From positions 2,480,001 to 2,544,000 of the forward strand of contig OZ244892.1 in the NCBI GenBank assembly GCA_965221465.1: 64,000 nucleotides of DNA, in the 5' to 3' direction. Below the pieces are notes generated by a model. That model was not told the DNA's origin. It did not search any database and worked only from the letters and a program-made list of their open reading frames with translations. Positions 10,277 through 20,500 of the stretch are shown here, in pieces (position 1 is the first letter of the stretch; each line of letters opens with the position of its first letter). The position numbers were made by a program, and so were the translations under genes. This stretch comes from Azophilus sp965221465 (lineage in GTDB: Bacteria; Pseudomonadota; Gammaproteobacteria; Pseudomonadales; Azotimanducaceae).

Positions 10277-13200
10277 TCAGTGGTTGGTATCCGGCCGCAA
10301 ACCCCCGTCGAACTCCCACGGCGCCGACGGGCCTTCCACGACCGGCGCGTTCAGAAGCCGCGGGGCCACGCCCAGCTTCGCGCCCGGGAGCGTGCACACG
10401 GTCTCGAGCCGCAGTGCCGGAACGTCGGACAGCGGCGTCTCCCGCCGCAGCGCCCGCAGGCCTTCCAGCACCAGACGGCCGCGGCCGCCGGTGGCCCGAT
10501 AGTAATTGTGCTTTTCCCGGTATGTGTAGTCCGGGCTCGGGTGCGACAGCCAGCGCACCTGCTCCAGCAAATCGTTCCAGTCGTGCAGCCGGTGGTCGTC
10601 GTCCTCCAGCACGATCACCGCACCGCGCAACTCCTTCGGCGCCGACGCGCTGTCCGGCTCCCGTGCGCCGTGCGTCGCGATGAAATCGTCGATCGTCAGC
10701 GTCGAGGGCTCCACCGCCTCGAAGATATAGTGGCCCTCCGCCGTGCGCTCGCCCGTCCAGCGGCCCTCCGGCGCGTGCCACAGGTCCGGCACCTCCTCCG
10801 GCCCGATGAACCCGCCCAGATACAACTCCCACGGCGAGTACGGCACCCCGTTGGCGCCGTTGGCGTTCGTGCCGAACCGCCCGGCCGACCAGCGGCCACC
10901 ACCAAGGTCGACCAGGTTCTCCAGCCGGAAGCCGCCGAGTTGCCCGTCCGCGCTGCTGAACCCCCAGTGGGTCCCGTCCGCCGTCCGCACGCCGTAGTTC
11001 GCCCACGTGTGCATCAACTCGTGCAGCGAGGGGCCCCACACCAGCGCGTTCAACCAGGGAAAGTGGATCAGGCCCTTCAGGCGCATGGCGTTGGGCAGCG
11101 GCTCGCCGGGGTCGCCCTGCCCGATCCCGCGCACGTCGGACGACACGTGATGGTAATACCCGTAGTAGGGCGCGTCGGCGTGGTCCTGCGGACTCGCGAG
11201 CGCCGACAGCAAGAGCAGCACGTCGAACTCGTCGCCGAAGTGCGCAATGAACTCCTGCGCGTAGGCCTCCAGGTCCAATTCCCACCGGACCGTGTCCAGG
11301 TCGGCGTCCACCAGCATCGACACGGCCCCGTCGTGCAGCACCCGCAACGGCGAATCCGGGAAGTCGTCCCGGTCGTAGGCCACCGTCGCCCCGCGCGACT
11401 CCAGTTCCGGGATGTGCGTGCGCAGCGCCTCCGCGCCCAGCGGGTTCCCCACCAGCGACACGGTATCGCCGGTGCCCAGCCCCGGGTTCGCCGCCAGGGG
11501 GGCGACTTCGACGACGCGGTTGTCGTCCAGGTCCAGGTCCGAGAGCGACTCCAGCCCGGTCAGCGGCGCAAGCTCCTCGATGCGGTTTCCCGAGAGGTTG
11601 AGCCGCTCAAGGGCCGTCAGGTCCGCGAGCGCGGAGATTTCGTCCAGGCCACCGCCCTCCAGCGTGAGTTCGCGCAACTCCGACAGCCCCGACAGCGACG
11701 CCAGGCCCTCGAACGGCGCGCCTGGCTCCCCCAAGTAGAGAAACTGAAGGGACCTGAGGTCCGCCAGCGGCGACAGGTCGCCATGGCTGGGCGATGCCGT
11801 AAGCCTCTCCAAATTGCGAAGGCCGGCCAACGGCGCTATGTCCACCTTTGGGCCCTCTGCCCCCGTGGTCGAACTCCACTGGCCAAGCGTGCGCAGTGAC
11901 TCAAGCCCCGACAGAGGCTCCAGATCAACCCTCAGGTTGTGTATGAACAACTGTTGCAACGACGGGAGGTCCGCCAGCGGCGACAGGTCTTCGACCAAGG
12001 TGTCGCTGATTACAAGACGCTCCAATTCGCTCAGCGCAGACAGTGGACCCAGGTCCCTGACGGACGTGCGCTGGAGGTCGAGGTAGGTCAGTTCCGACAT
12101 CCCGGAGACGAACGACAGGTCGTCGACCGCCCGGAACCATTCGAGGCTAAGGTAGCGCATCGAAGTCAGGGCCGACAGCGGCTCCGCGTCCTCCACCGGA
12201 TTGTTGTCCAGCAACAAATACTCCAAAAAACGAAGGCCCCGCAGCGGCGAGAGGTCAGCGATCTCGTTGATGTGGGCGGAAAGTTCCCTCAGCGACGTCA
12301 GGCCTGCAAGCGGCTGCAGGTCCACCACGCCGTTGTACCCCACGTTCAAAAACTCCAGCGAGGTCAGTTCCGCCAGCGGCGACAGGTTCGACGCCTGGTT
12401 TTCGTACACCCCGAGCGCCCACAACTCCCGCAAGCCAGCCAGCGCCGAAAGGTCCGACACCCTGTTTCTCGTCAGGTTCAGATTTGTCAGAGACGTCAGC
12501 GACGACAGGGGCGCAAGGTCCGACACCCGGTTGCCTTCCAGTAGAAGCCAGGACAGCGACCCCAGGCCCGACAGCGGCTCGAGGTCGACCACATCGTTGT
12601 ACGACAGGTACAAGCGGTCGAGCGACGTCAGCATGGCAAGCGGCGCCAGGTCCGAGACTCGATTGCGGTCGAGTTCCAGCCTCGTCAACCCGGTGGCGTG
12701 CTCCAGGCCCGTCAGGTTGGCGATTCCTTCGCCTTGGGCCTGAAGTATCCGCAGCGTACGCAGATCCGCATCCGTGATCGTCTCGCCGGAACTCCTGCCC
12801 AAAGCCTGTTCGAGCACACGCCGCAGGTTCGCATCCGGAATCTCGACCGGAACGCCTGGTACATCGGGTGTCGCCGTCGCCTCCGCGGATGCGGGGCCGG
12901 CGCCGCCCGCGTTCACCGCCCGCACCTGAAAGCCGTACGCCGTGCCGTTCTCGAGGCCCGTCACCGTGTGCCCCGCCGTCGCAGCGCCGCTGCCCCCAAT
13001 CGCCGTCCACGCGCCCCAGCCGCCTCCCTCGCTTCGCTGCCGGTACTCCCAGCCCGTCGCCGCGCTCAAGGCCGTCCAGGTAAGCGCCACCTCGCCGTCG
13101 CCGGCCTGTGCAGTAAAGCCCGTCGGCTGCGGTGGCGCGGATTGCGCGGGCGAAGCGGCCGACCCGCCGCTGCCACCACCGCCGCCACAGCCGGCCAGCA

Positions 13201-13291
13201 GCAGCAACAGCGCCACAACGACGAGCCGAAGCGTCGCACCGCAACGCGCCAAAGCCGAGGCAGCCATCACGGGCTCTTCGGCGCCGAGCAT
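10277..13291 (-). CDS. LRR lipoprotein with FN3 and HExxH domain, copy 1
   Basis: A 1,004-residue lipoprotein. The signal peptide ends in the lipobox LLAGC (Cys35), followed by a Gly/Ser tract. An FN3 domain lies at about 50-140. A long run of about 21-residue SDS22/internalin-type leucine-rich repeats (LxxLxxLxLxxNxVxDLxPLxxL) spans about 150-640. A C-terminal domain has HELMH near residue 755, a possible zinc-peptidase motif. It starts only 3 bp after the stop of its tandem copy (TGAcaaATG) and lacks its own Shine-Dalgarno, so reinitiation is likely. Such proteins bind other proteins at the outer membrane; the ligand is unknown. The stop lies 6 bp from a repeat B end. Confidence 0.85.
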   Translation of the reverse strand: MLGAEEPVMAASALARCGATLRLVVVALLLLLAGCGGGGGSGGSAASPAQSAPPQPTGFTAQAGDGEVALTWTALSAATGWEYRQRSEGGGWGAWTAIGGSGAATAGHTVTGLENGTAYGFQVRAVNAGGAGPASAEATATPDVPGVPVEIPDANLRRVLEQALGRSSGETITDADLRTLRILQAQGEGIANLTGLEHATGLTRLELDRNRVSDLAPLAMLTSLDRLYLSYNDVVDLEPLSGLGSLSWLLLEGNRVSDLAPLSSLTSLTNLNLTRNRVSDLSALAGLRELWALGVYENQASNLSPLAELTSLEFLNVGYNGVVDLQPLAGLTSLRELSAHINEIADLSPLRGLRFLEYLLLDNNPVEDAEPLSALTSMRYLSLEWFRAVDDLSFVSGMSELTYLDLQRTSVRDLGPLSALSELERLVISDTLVEDLSPLADLPSLQQLFIHNLRVDLEPLSGLESLRTLGQWSSTTGAEGPKVDIAPLAGLRNLERLTASPSHGDLSPLADLRSLQFLYLGEPGAPFEGLASLSGLSELRELTLEGGGLDEISALADLTALERLNLSGNRIEELAPLTGLESLSDLDLDDNRVVEVAPLAANPGLGTGDTVSLVGNPLGAEALRTHIPELESRGATVAYDRDDFPDSPLRVLHDGAVSMLVDADLDTVRWELDLEAYAQEFIAHFGDEFDVLLLLSALASPQDHADAPYYGYYHHVSSDVRGIGQGDPGEPLPNAMRLKGLIHFPWLNALVWGPSLHELMHTWANYGVRTADGTHWGFSSADGQLGGFRLENLVDLGGGRWSAGRFGTNANGANGVPYSPWELYLGGFIGPEEVPDLWHAPEGRWTGERTAEGHYIFEAVEPSTLTIDDFIATHGAREPDSASAPKELRGAVIVLEDDDHRLHDWNDLLEQVRWLSHPSPDYTYREKHNYYRATGGRGRLVLEGLRALRRETPLSDVPALRLETVCTLPGAKLGVAPRLLNAPVVEGPSAPWEFDGGLRPDTNH

Positions 13292-13294
13292 TTG

Positions 13295-16200
13295 TCAGTG
13301 GTTGGTGTCCGGCCGCAAGCCACCGTCGAACTCCCATGGCGCCGACGGGCCATCCGTGACCGGCGCGTTCAGAATCCGCGGGGCCACGCCCATCTTCTCG
13401 CCCGGTAGCGTGCACACAGTCTCGAGCTGCAGTGCCGGAACGTCCGACAGCGGCGTCTCCCGCCGCAGCGCCCGCAGGCCTTCCAGTACCAAACGGCCGC
13501 GGCCGCCGGTGGCCCGATAGTAATTGTGCTTTTCCCGGTATGTGTAGTCCGAGCCCGGGTGCGACAGCCAGCGCACCTGCTCCAGCAAATCGTTCCAGTC
13601 GTGCAGCCTGTGGTCGTCGTCCTCCAGCACGATCACCGCACCGCGCAACTCCTTCGGCGCCGACGCGCTGTCCGGCTCCCGTGCGCCGTGCGTCGCGATG
13701 AAATCGTCGATCGTCAGCGTCGAGGGCTCCACCGCCTCGAAGATATAGTGGCCCTCCGCCGTGCGCTCGCTCGTCCAGCGGCCCTCCGGCGCGTGCCACA
13801 GGTCCGGCACCTCCTCCGGCCCGATGAACCCGCCCATATACAACTCCCACGGCGAGTACGGCACCCCGTTGGCGCCGTTGGCGATCGTCCCGAACTGCCC
13901 GGCCGACCAGCGGCCGCCGCCAAGGTCGACCAGGTTCTCCAGCCGGAAGCCGCCGAGTTGCCCGTCCGCGCTGCTGAACCCCCAGTGGGTCCCGTACGCC
14001 GTCCGCACGCCGTAGTTCGCCCACGCGTGCATCAGTTCGTGCAGCGAGGGGCCCCACACCAGCGCGTTCAACCAGGGAAAGTGGATCAAGCCCTTCAGGC
14101 GCATGGCGTTGGGCAGCGGCTCGCCGGGGTCGCCCTGCCCGATCCCGCGCACGTCGGACGACACGTGATGGTAATACCCGGAGTAGGGCGCGTCGGCGTG
14201 GTCCCGCTCGCTCGCGAGCGCCGACAGCAAGAGCAGCACGTCGAACTCGTCGCCGAAGTGCGCAATGAACTCCTGCGCGTAGGCCTCCAGGTCCAATTCC
14301 CACCGGACCGTGTCCAGGTCGGCGTCCACCAGCATCGACACGGCCCCGTCGTGCAGCACCCGCAACGGCGAATCCGGGAAGTCGTCCCGGTCGTAGGCGA
14401 CCGTCGCCCCGCGCGACTCCAACTCCGGGATGTGCGTGCGCAGCGCCTCCGCGCCCAGCGGGTTCCCCACCAGCGACACGGTATCGCCGGTGCCCAGCCC
14501 CGGGTTCGCCGCCAGGGGGGCGACTTCGACGACGCGGTTGTCGTCCAGGTCCAGGTCCGAGAGCGACTCCAGCCCGGTCAGCGGCGCAAGCTCCTCGATG
14601 CGGTTGCCCGAGAGGTTGAGGCGCTCCAGGGCCGTCAGGTCCGCCAGCGCGGAGATTTCGTCCAGGCCGCCGCCTCCCAGCGTGAGTTCCCGCAACTCCG
14701 ACAGCCCCGACAGCGACGCCAGACTCTCGAATGGCGCGCCCGGCTCCCGCAAGTAGAGAAACTGCAGCGCCCTGAGGTCCGCCAGCGGCGACAGGTCGCC
14801 ATGGCTCGGCGATGCCGTAAGCCTCTCCAGGTTGCGAAGGCCGGCCAGCGGCGTTATGTCCACCTTTGGGCCCTCTGCCCCCGTGGTCGAGCTCCACTGG
14901 CCAAGTATACGCAGTGACTCGAGCCCCGACAGAGGCTCCAGATCCACGTTTAGGTTGGCGATGGACAACGATTGCAGCGACGCGAGGTCCGCCAGCGGCG
15001 ACAGGTCTTCGACCAAGGTGTCGCTGATTACAAGACGCTCCAATTCGCTCAGCGCCGACAATGGACCCAGGTCCCTGACGGACGTGCGCCGGAGGTCGAG
15101 GTATGTCAGTTCCGACATCCCGGAGACGAACGACAGATCGTCGACCGCCCGCACGGACCTGAGGTCCAAGTTCCGCATCGACGCCAGCGCGGACAGCGGC
15201 TCGGTGTCCTCCACCGGATTGGTGCCCAGCGACAGGCGCTCCAACGAACGAAGGCCCCGCAGCGGCGAGAGGTCAGCGATCTCGTTGATGTGTGCGGAAA
15301 GTCCCTTCAGCGACGTCAGGCCCGCCAGCGGCCCCAGGTCCACCACGCCGTTGTACCCCACGTTCAGAAACTCCAGCGAGGTCAGTTCCGCCAGCGGCGA
15401 CAGGTCCGACGCCTGATTGTCGTACACCCCAAGCGCCCGCAACTCCCGCAGGCCAGCCAGCGCCGAGAGGTCCGACACCCTGTTTCTCGTCAGGTTCAGA
15501 CTTGTCAGGGACTTGAGCGACGACAGCGGCGCCAGGTCCGACACCTGGTTGCCGTCCAGTACAAGAACGGCCAGCGACCCCAGGCCCGACAGCGGCTGGA
15601 GGTCAACCACATCGTTGTACGACAGGTCTAGCTGGTCGAGCGACATCAGCATGGCAAGCGGCACCAGGTCCGAGACTCGATTGCGGTCGAACTCCAGCCG
15701 CGTCAACCCGGTGGCGTGCTCCAGGCCCGTCAGGTCGGCGATTCCTTCGCCTTGGGCCTGAAGTATCCGCAGCGTACGCAAATCCGCATCCGTGATCGTC
15801 TCGCCGGAACTCCTGCCCAAAGCCTGTTCGAGCACGCGCCGCAGGTTCGCATCCGGAATCTCGACCGGAACGCCTAGCACATCGGGCGTCGCCGTCGCCT
15901 CCGCGGATGCGGGGCCGGCGCCGCGCGCGTTCACCGCCCGCACCTGAAAGCCGTACGCCGTGCCGTTCTCGAGGCCCGTCACCGTGTGCCCCGCCGTCGC
16001 AGCGCCGCTGCCCCCAATCGCCGTCCACGCGCCCCAGCCGCCTCCCTCGCTTCGCTGCCGGTACTCCCAGCCCGTCGCCGCGCTCAAGGCCATCCAGGTA
16101 AGCGCCACCTCGCCGTCGCCGGCCTGTGCAGCAAAGCCCGTCGGCTGCGGTGGCGCGGACTGCGCGGGCGAAGAGGCCGACCCGCCGCTGCCACCACCGC

Positions 16201-16309
16201 CGCCACAACCGGCCAGCAGCAGCAACAGCGCCACAACGACGAGCCGAAGCGTCGCACCGGTACGCGCCGAAGCCGAGGCAGCTATCACGGGCTCTTCGGG
16301 GCCGAGCAT
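13295..16309 (-). CDS. LRR lipoprotein with FN3 and HExxH domain, copy 2
   Basis: Equal in length (1,004 residues) and architecture to the downstream copy: lipobox LLAGC, FN3, SDS22-type LRRs, and HELMH in the C-terminal domain. The start is ATG at 16309, matching the other copy's MLGAEEPV; GGAGCAGGA precedes it. Longer in-frame starts up to 16345 have no homologous counterpart. The last 380 residues are almost the same in both copies, while differences concentrate in the LRR region, e.g. YENQASNLSP against YDNQASDLSP. It overlaps a Cys-rich gene fragment by 25 bp. Confidence 0.87.
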   Translation of the reverse strand: MLGPEEPVIAASASARTGATLRLVVVALLLLLAGCGGGGGSGGSASSPAQSAPPQPTGFAAQAGDGEVALTWMALSAATGWEYRQRSEGGGWGAWTAIGGSGAATAGHTVTGLENGTAYGFQVRAVNARGAGPASAEATATPDVLGVPVEIPDANLRRVLEQALGRSSGETITDADLRTLRILQAQGEGIADLTGLEHATGLTRLEFDRNRVSDLVPLAMLMSLDQLDLSYNDVVDLQPLSGLGSLAVLVLDGNQVSDLAPLSSLKSLTSLNLTRNRVSDLSALAGLRELRALGVYDNQASDLSPLAELTSLEFLNVGYNGVVDLGPLAGLTSLKGLSAHINEIADLSPLRGLRSLERLSLGTNPVEDTEPLSALASMRNLDLRSVRAVDDLSFVSGMSELTYLDLRRTSVRDLGPLSALSELERLVISDTLVEDLSPLADLASLQSLSIANLNVDLEPLSGLESLRILGQWSSTTGAEGPKVDITPLAGLRNLERLTASPSHGDLSPLADLRALQFLYLREPGAPFESLASLSGLSELRELTLGGGGLDEISALADLTALERLNLSGNRIEELAPLTGLESLSDLDLDDNRVVEVAPLAANPGLGTGDTVSLVGNPLGAEALRTHIPELESRGATVAYDRDDFPDSPLRVLHDGAVSMLVDADLDTVRWELDLEAYAQEFIAHFGDEFDVLLLLSALASERDHADAPYSGYYHHVSSDVRGIGQGDPGEPLPNAMRLKGLIHFPWLNALVWGPSLHELMHAWANYGVRTAYGTHWGFSSADGQLGGFRLENLVDLGGGRWSAGQFGTIANGANGVPYSPWELYMGGFIGPEEVPDLWHAPEGRWTSERTAEGHYIFEAVEPSTLTIDDFIATHGAREPDSASAPKELRGAVIVLEDDDHRLHDWNDLLEQVRWLSHPGSDYTYREKHNYYRATGGRGRLVLEGLRALRRETPLSDVPALQLETVCTLPGEKMGVAPRILNAPVTDGPSAPWEFDGGLRPDTNH

Positions 16310-16671
16310 TCCTGCTCCGCAGTGGAGCCCACCCAGCAAGCCCAACGGTGCAGCGTCGCCGTATCCGGGCGGTCGGTCGCGCCGTCCGGGAACTCGAGCA
16401 CCTGGCCGTCCTTCGGTGCACGGCAGGTGTTCGGTGCGGCCCCGCAGGTCAGCGGTGACCCCGCTGGGGCTTGCGCAGCCAAGGGACCGATCACGATCGG
16501 CACCGCGCCGCAGCTAAGGTTGGTCGTGGTGGCCGTGCACGTCGTTGTCACGGGCCAACATATCGGAACAGGATAGGTTACGCAGACGTAGTTCACGTAG
16601 GAGCACGTCTCTACCGCCTGGCTCGACCAGGGGTGGGAGCCCGTGGTGCAGCTCGTGCCTTGCGTGCCATA
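16285..16671 (-). pseudogene. Cys-rich C-terminal domain fragment
   Basis: An open stretch of about 128 codons after a TAG at 16672-16674, without a good start codon; a GTG at 16596 is possible. It reads as a Cys-rich domain with CRAPKDGQ, DTATLHRWACWVG and ECSAPK. This resembles the end of the large PKD protein (CAAGTLN, HHNWRCDG, CSKPK), so I take it as the remaining 3' end of a second gene of that type, lost during the local duplications. It could instead be a small live gene. Confidence 0.45.
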
Positions 16672-16715
16672 CTACTCAGACAAGCCCTCAGGCCGCTTGC
16701 GGCGATTGGTCACTC

Positions 16716-17414
16716 GGGTTTACTGGTCAAAAACCCGGTTCACCCGGTCGCCATGTGCGGCAAGCGCTTCCCGCAGCGACGGCCTCGGGGCGCCGGTCAG
16801 TTCCGTCTCCAGGTCGCCGAGCGTCAGCCGCGCCGAACCCAGCATCTCCTCGAGCACCATCGCCCGCCGCACGTAGCCCGCGTGCGCCGCACACGCGCCC
16901 TCGAGCCGCCCATACTGCGCGCACGCCTGCGCCAGCACCAGCGGCTGGCTCGACGCCAGCGGCGATGCCGCCAACCGCTCCAGGTGCCGGGCCAGGTCTT
17001 CCGCCGCCGGGCCGCGGTCCACCAGCCGGCTCTTGTAGCGTTCCGTCACCACGTCCAGCAGGCTGCGCCGATGCAGGCCTTCCAGCGAGTCGACCCCGGG
17101 CACCTCCGACGCCGACCAGTACAACTCGCCCAGCGTCTCGGCATCCCCTTCCGGCAGCGCCTCGTGGGCCGCGAACGGCACCGCCGCGGCCGTTTCCCCC
17201 GCCGCCGCGGGTGCGACCGACACCGTCCAGCCGGCAAACAAGCCAACAAGAAGCGCAATCACCAACCAATATCGACCGAGAATCATGCCTTCCTCCTGTT
17301 CCGTTACGCCCGAACACGTTCGGGCAGTCACGCATCCGGGGCGCTGAAATCTGCCGCGGATGCACCGCTCCAAAATAGACCTGTTAAAGGATGCGCGCAA
17401 CGGGCGCGCCCAAC
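16716..17414. repeat. Duplicated block, copy 2
   Basis: This matches 7920-8617 up to about 17400. Beyond that, the 18 bases GCAACGGGCGCGCCCAAC (17397-17414) recur exactly at 9920-9937, on the far side of the DotH/DsbA-like gene. GGGCGCGCCC is itself a palindrome. These look like junctions of the rearrangement that duplicated the gene. Confidence 0.75.
16720..17286 (-). CDS. small exported protein of unknown function, copy 2
   Basis: A 188-residue paralogue of the protein at 7927-8496, with the same AGGAGG leader and N-terminal anchor (MILGRYWLVIALLVGLF). The first part after the anchor has changed (GETAAAVPF against EDSSAAVPF), while from HEALPEGDAETLGELYWSA onward the two are nearly the same. 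The Cys pair is conserved. It lies between the PKD giant and the LRR pair on the same strand. Function not recognised; it recurs next to different large secreted proteins. Confidence 0.75.
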   Translation of the reverse strand: MILGRYWLVIALLVGLFAGWTVSVAPAAAGETAAAVPFAAHEALPEGDAETLGELYWSASEVPGVDSLEGLHRRSLLDVVTERYKSRLVDRGPAAEDLARHLERLAASPLASSQPLVLAQACAQYGRLEGACAAHAGYVRRAMVLEEMLGSARLTLGDLETELTGAPRPSLREALAAHGDRVNRVFDQ

Positions 17415-17561
17415 GGCGGAAGCCCATAACGCGAATCCAAGGTAACCACAACGGTGGTGCCGACGCCGGAACTGGCCGTCGCGGGCTCGCCCTTACCCCA
17501 GACAAAACACGAATTGCCGCCGAGCGTCACTACAATTCTGGATTTGGCTGCACTTGGGGCA

Positions 17562-20500
17562 CTACTGGTCGCACGTGCTGCCGAGTTGCTCGATCCAGGC
17601 AGCGTCGTCGCACTTGAAGGTGGCCGTGCCGGTATAGGTGCCGGAGTTGTCGGTCGCGGTACGTGTCTCGCCGCTGTTGGCCCCGGTCACTGGCGCCCGG
17701 CAGCTGAAAGCGCCCACCGTCCAGACCGGGGTGTCCGCCGAACAAGCAGCCTTGGGCTTGCTGCACATGCTCGAATTGGCGCCGCCGTTGATGCCGTCGC
17801 AACGCCAATTGTGGTGGCTGTCGTCATCGTTGAACACGGTGGTGTTGAGCGTGCCTGCCGCGCAGCCGTCCACAACGGTTTCGTTGCAAACGCCGTCCAC
17901 GGCAGCGGGCGCAAAGGTGGCGCTAACGGTCTTGTCCGCGTCCAAGCTCAGCGAGCAGGCTGCCCCGGTGGTCCCAGCGCACACCCCGCCCCAGGCCGAG
18001 AAGTCGTAACCGCTGGCGGGCGTTGCCGTCAGGGCCACCGCGGCGCCGTCCGCCAACGTCGCCGCGCAGTCCGTGCCGCAATCGATGACGGTCTCTGCGC
18101 CCACAGTGCCAGACACGGCACCGTTGGTCGGCACCGGCGACACGGTCAGTTGCCAGTACCCCACCACAAGGTTGAAGGTTAATGACGCCGTGCTGCCGTC
18201 CGCGTCCGTAACGGTGTACGTGTATAGCGCGAGTGCTTGGGATGCCGTCGGCGTACCGGATACGGTGCGCGTCGTCGCGTCGAAGTTAAGCCCGGCCGGC
18301 AGGCCGGGCGACAGGCTGTACGCCAACGCACCGTTCCCACCCGTCGCCACCGGCAGCGTCAGCGGCGCAATCTCGACGTCCTTTGGCCAATTGTGGTCGG
18401 CAATGGTCAGGGTGCCGAAGTCCGGCGTGGTGTTCGCATCGTCATCGGTCACCGTCAACGCGACATCGGCGGGCGCGATGGCCTGCGCGCCCGGGCTCAG
18501 CGCACCCGAAACCATGACTGTGCGGTCACCGGTATATAAGGTGTCGTCCACTGCGGAGAGTGTCACCGTGCCCGTGCTGGTCGTTGACCCCGCAGCCACG
18601 CTCAATTGCGCGTTGTCGCCCAGGGTGACGGCATCCGAATCCGTGGCGATGGTCACCGTGAACGCCGAAGCCACAGCCAAGTCCAGGCTTGCCGACACCG
18701 TGGTGTTGCCGCCGTTCTCAGCGATTGACGAAGCGGCCAGCGCCAAGGTGGCTTGCGGCAACGCCGTGACGGTCACCGCCACGACGTCTATGGCCAAGTT
18801 GTCCCCATCGTCCTCAACCTTCAGTTCGAAGGTCAGCGAATCGGCGTGAGGGGGCGCCGTGAACGTGGTGCTCTTATTCGTTTCGTCGGATAGCGTTACC
18901 GCCGTACCGCCAGTCTGAGTCCACAGATAGCTCAGCAGGCCGCCCTCCGGGTCGGTTCCGTTTCCGGAAAGCGTCACCAATGAGCCGGCCACAACCGACT
19001 GGTCCAGGCCCGCATCCACGGTCGGTGCGTCGTCTACCGCCGAGACCGTCACCTTGACGGTGGCGGGCGCCGAATCCACCGTCCCGTCGTTCACCACCAG
19101 CGAGAAGGTCAAGTCCTCGTCGGACTTCAGGTTCGGTGCGGTAAAGGTGGGCTGCTCGGCCGTGGCGTCGGACAGCGTCACTGTCGTGCCCGAGGATTGC
19201 GTCCAGGCGTAGGTCAGCGTGTCGCCGTCGGCGTCGGTGCTGGCGCTGCCGTTCAGCGTTGCGGTGGCTGTCTCCGCAACGGTTTGGTCGACACCGGCGT
19301 TTGCCACCGGAGCCTGGTTCGGCGCCATCGTCTCCACCGCCAAGCACACCGACTGGGTGCGGCCCACGTTGTTGCGCGCCCGAACCCGGAACGAGTGCGT
19401 CCCGGGCGTCAGGCCCCCTGCTGTCCAACTCGTCGCCGTCGTCTTGTTTGTCGATTTCCGGTCCAACCCCGAACACCCCGCCGCGGAAAAGTGCACCACC
19501 TGGTAGTCAAACTCCCCGCCGCACGCCCCGAGGTCCATAGGTGCATCCCAGGCAATCGTCACCGAGTTTGCCGTGCTGCTCGTCTGCCGGAAGTTCCGCG
19601 GCGCGCTCGGCTTGCTCGGCGACGTAATCGCCACCGTCGTGTTTGCCGTCTTCGTCTCCGCGCCGGCTGTCGCCGTTGCCGTCCAAGTGGTCGCCCCAGT
19701 CGGCGACACGTCGCATGACCCTTCCTCGTTCGCCGTCACCGTGCAACCGACCGGCGGCGACAGCGTCAGCGCGTCTGCACCGGTCGAATTCCACGTCAGG
19801 TTGCTCGACTCGCCGTCACATATCGCCGTCGGCGAAGCCGACAACACCACCGACAACGGCGCCTTGACGTCCACCTTTGCTGAAGCGACCCTCGTGTGTA
19901 CGCCGTCGCTCACGCTCAGCGAGAAGGCCAACCTTCCCGGTGTCGAGGGGGCCGTGAACGTCGGCTTCGCCGTATCCGCCCCGGTGAGCGTCACCGTTTC
20001 GCCAAAGTTCTGCACCCAATCGTACGTGAGAAGCTCCCCGTCGGGGTCGAAGCTGTCGCTGCCGTCCAGCGTCACCAACTCGCCGAACACAACGGATTGC
20101 GTGGCTCCCACTCTCGCCCAAGGCGCTTGGTTCTCCGCTACCACCGACACGGTTACCGTGTCCGCAGCCGAATCCTGCACGCCGTCGTTTACCGTCAGTG
20201 AGAAGGCCAGGTCGTAGTCGGCCGCGCGGTTCGGCATCAAGAACTTCAGTTGCGACACCGATAGCGGGTCCTGCAAAGTCACCGCCGGACCGGACGTCTG
20301 CTTCCAAACGTACGTAAGCGGCTCGCCCTCCGGGTCCGTACCGCTTCCGATCAAGGTCAGAATCCACTCCTCACGACTAGACCGGTCGGCGCCCGCATTC
20401 GCAATCGGCGCGTCGTCGTCCGCCGTCACCGTGATCTTGACCGTGTCGGCCGCCGAATCCGTAAAGCCATCGTTCACTACCAGGGAGAATGTCAACGATT

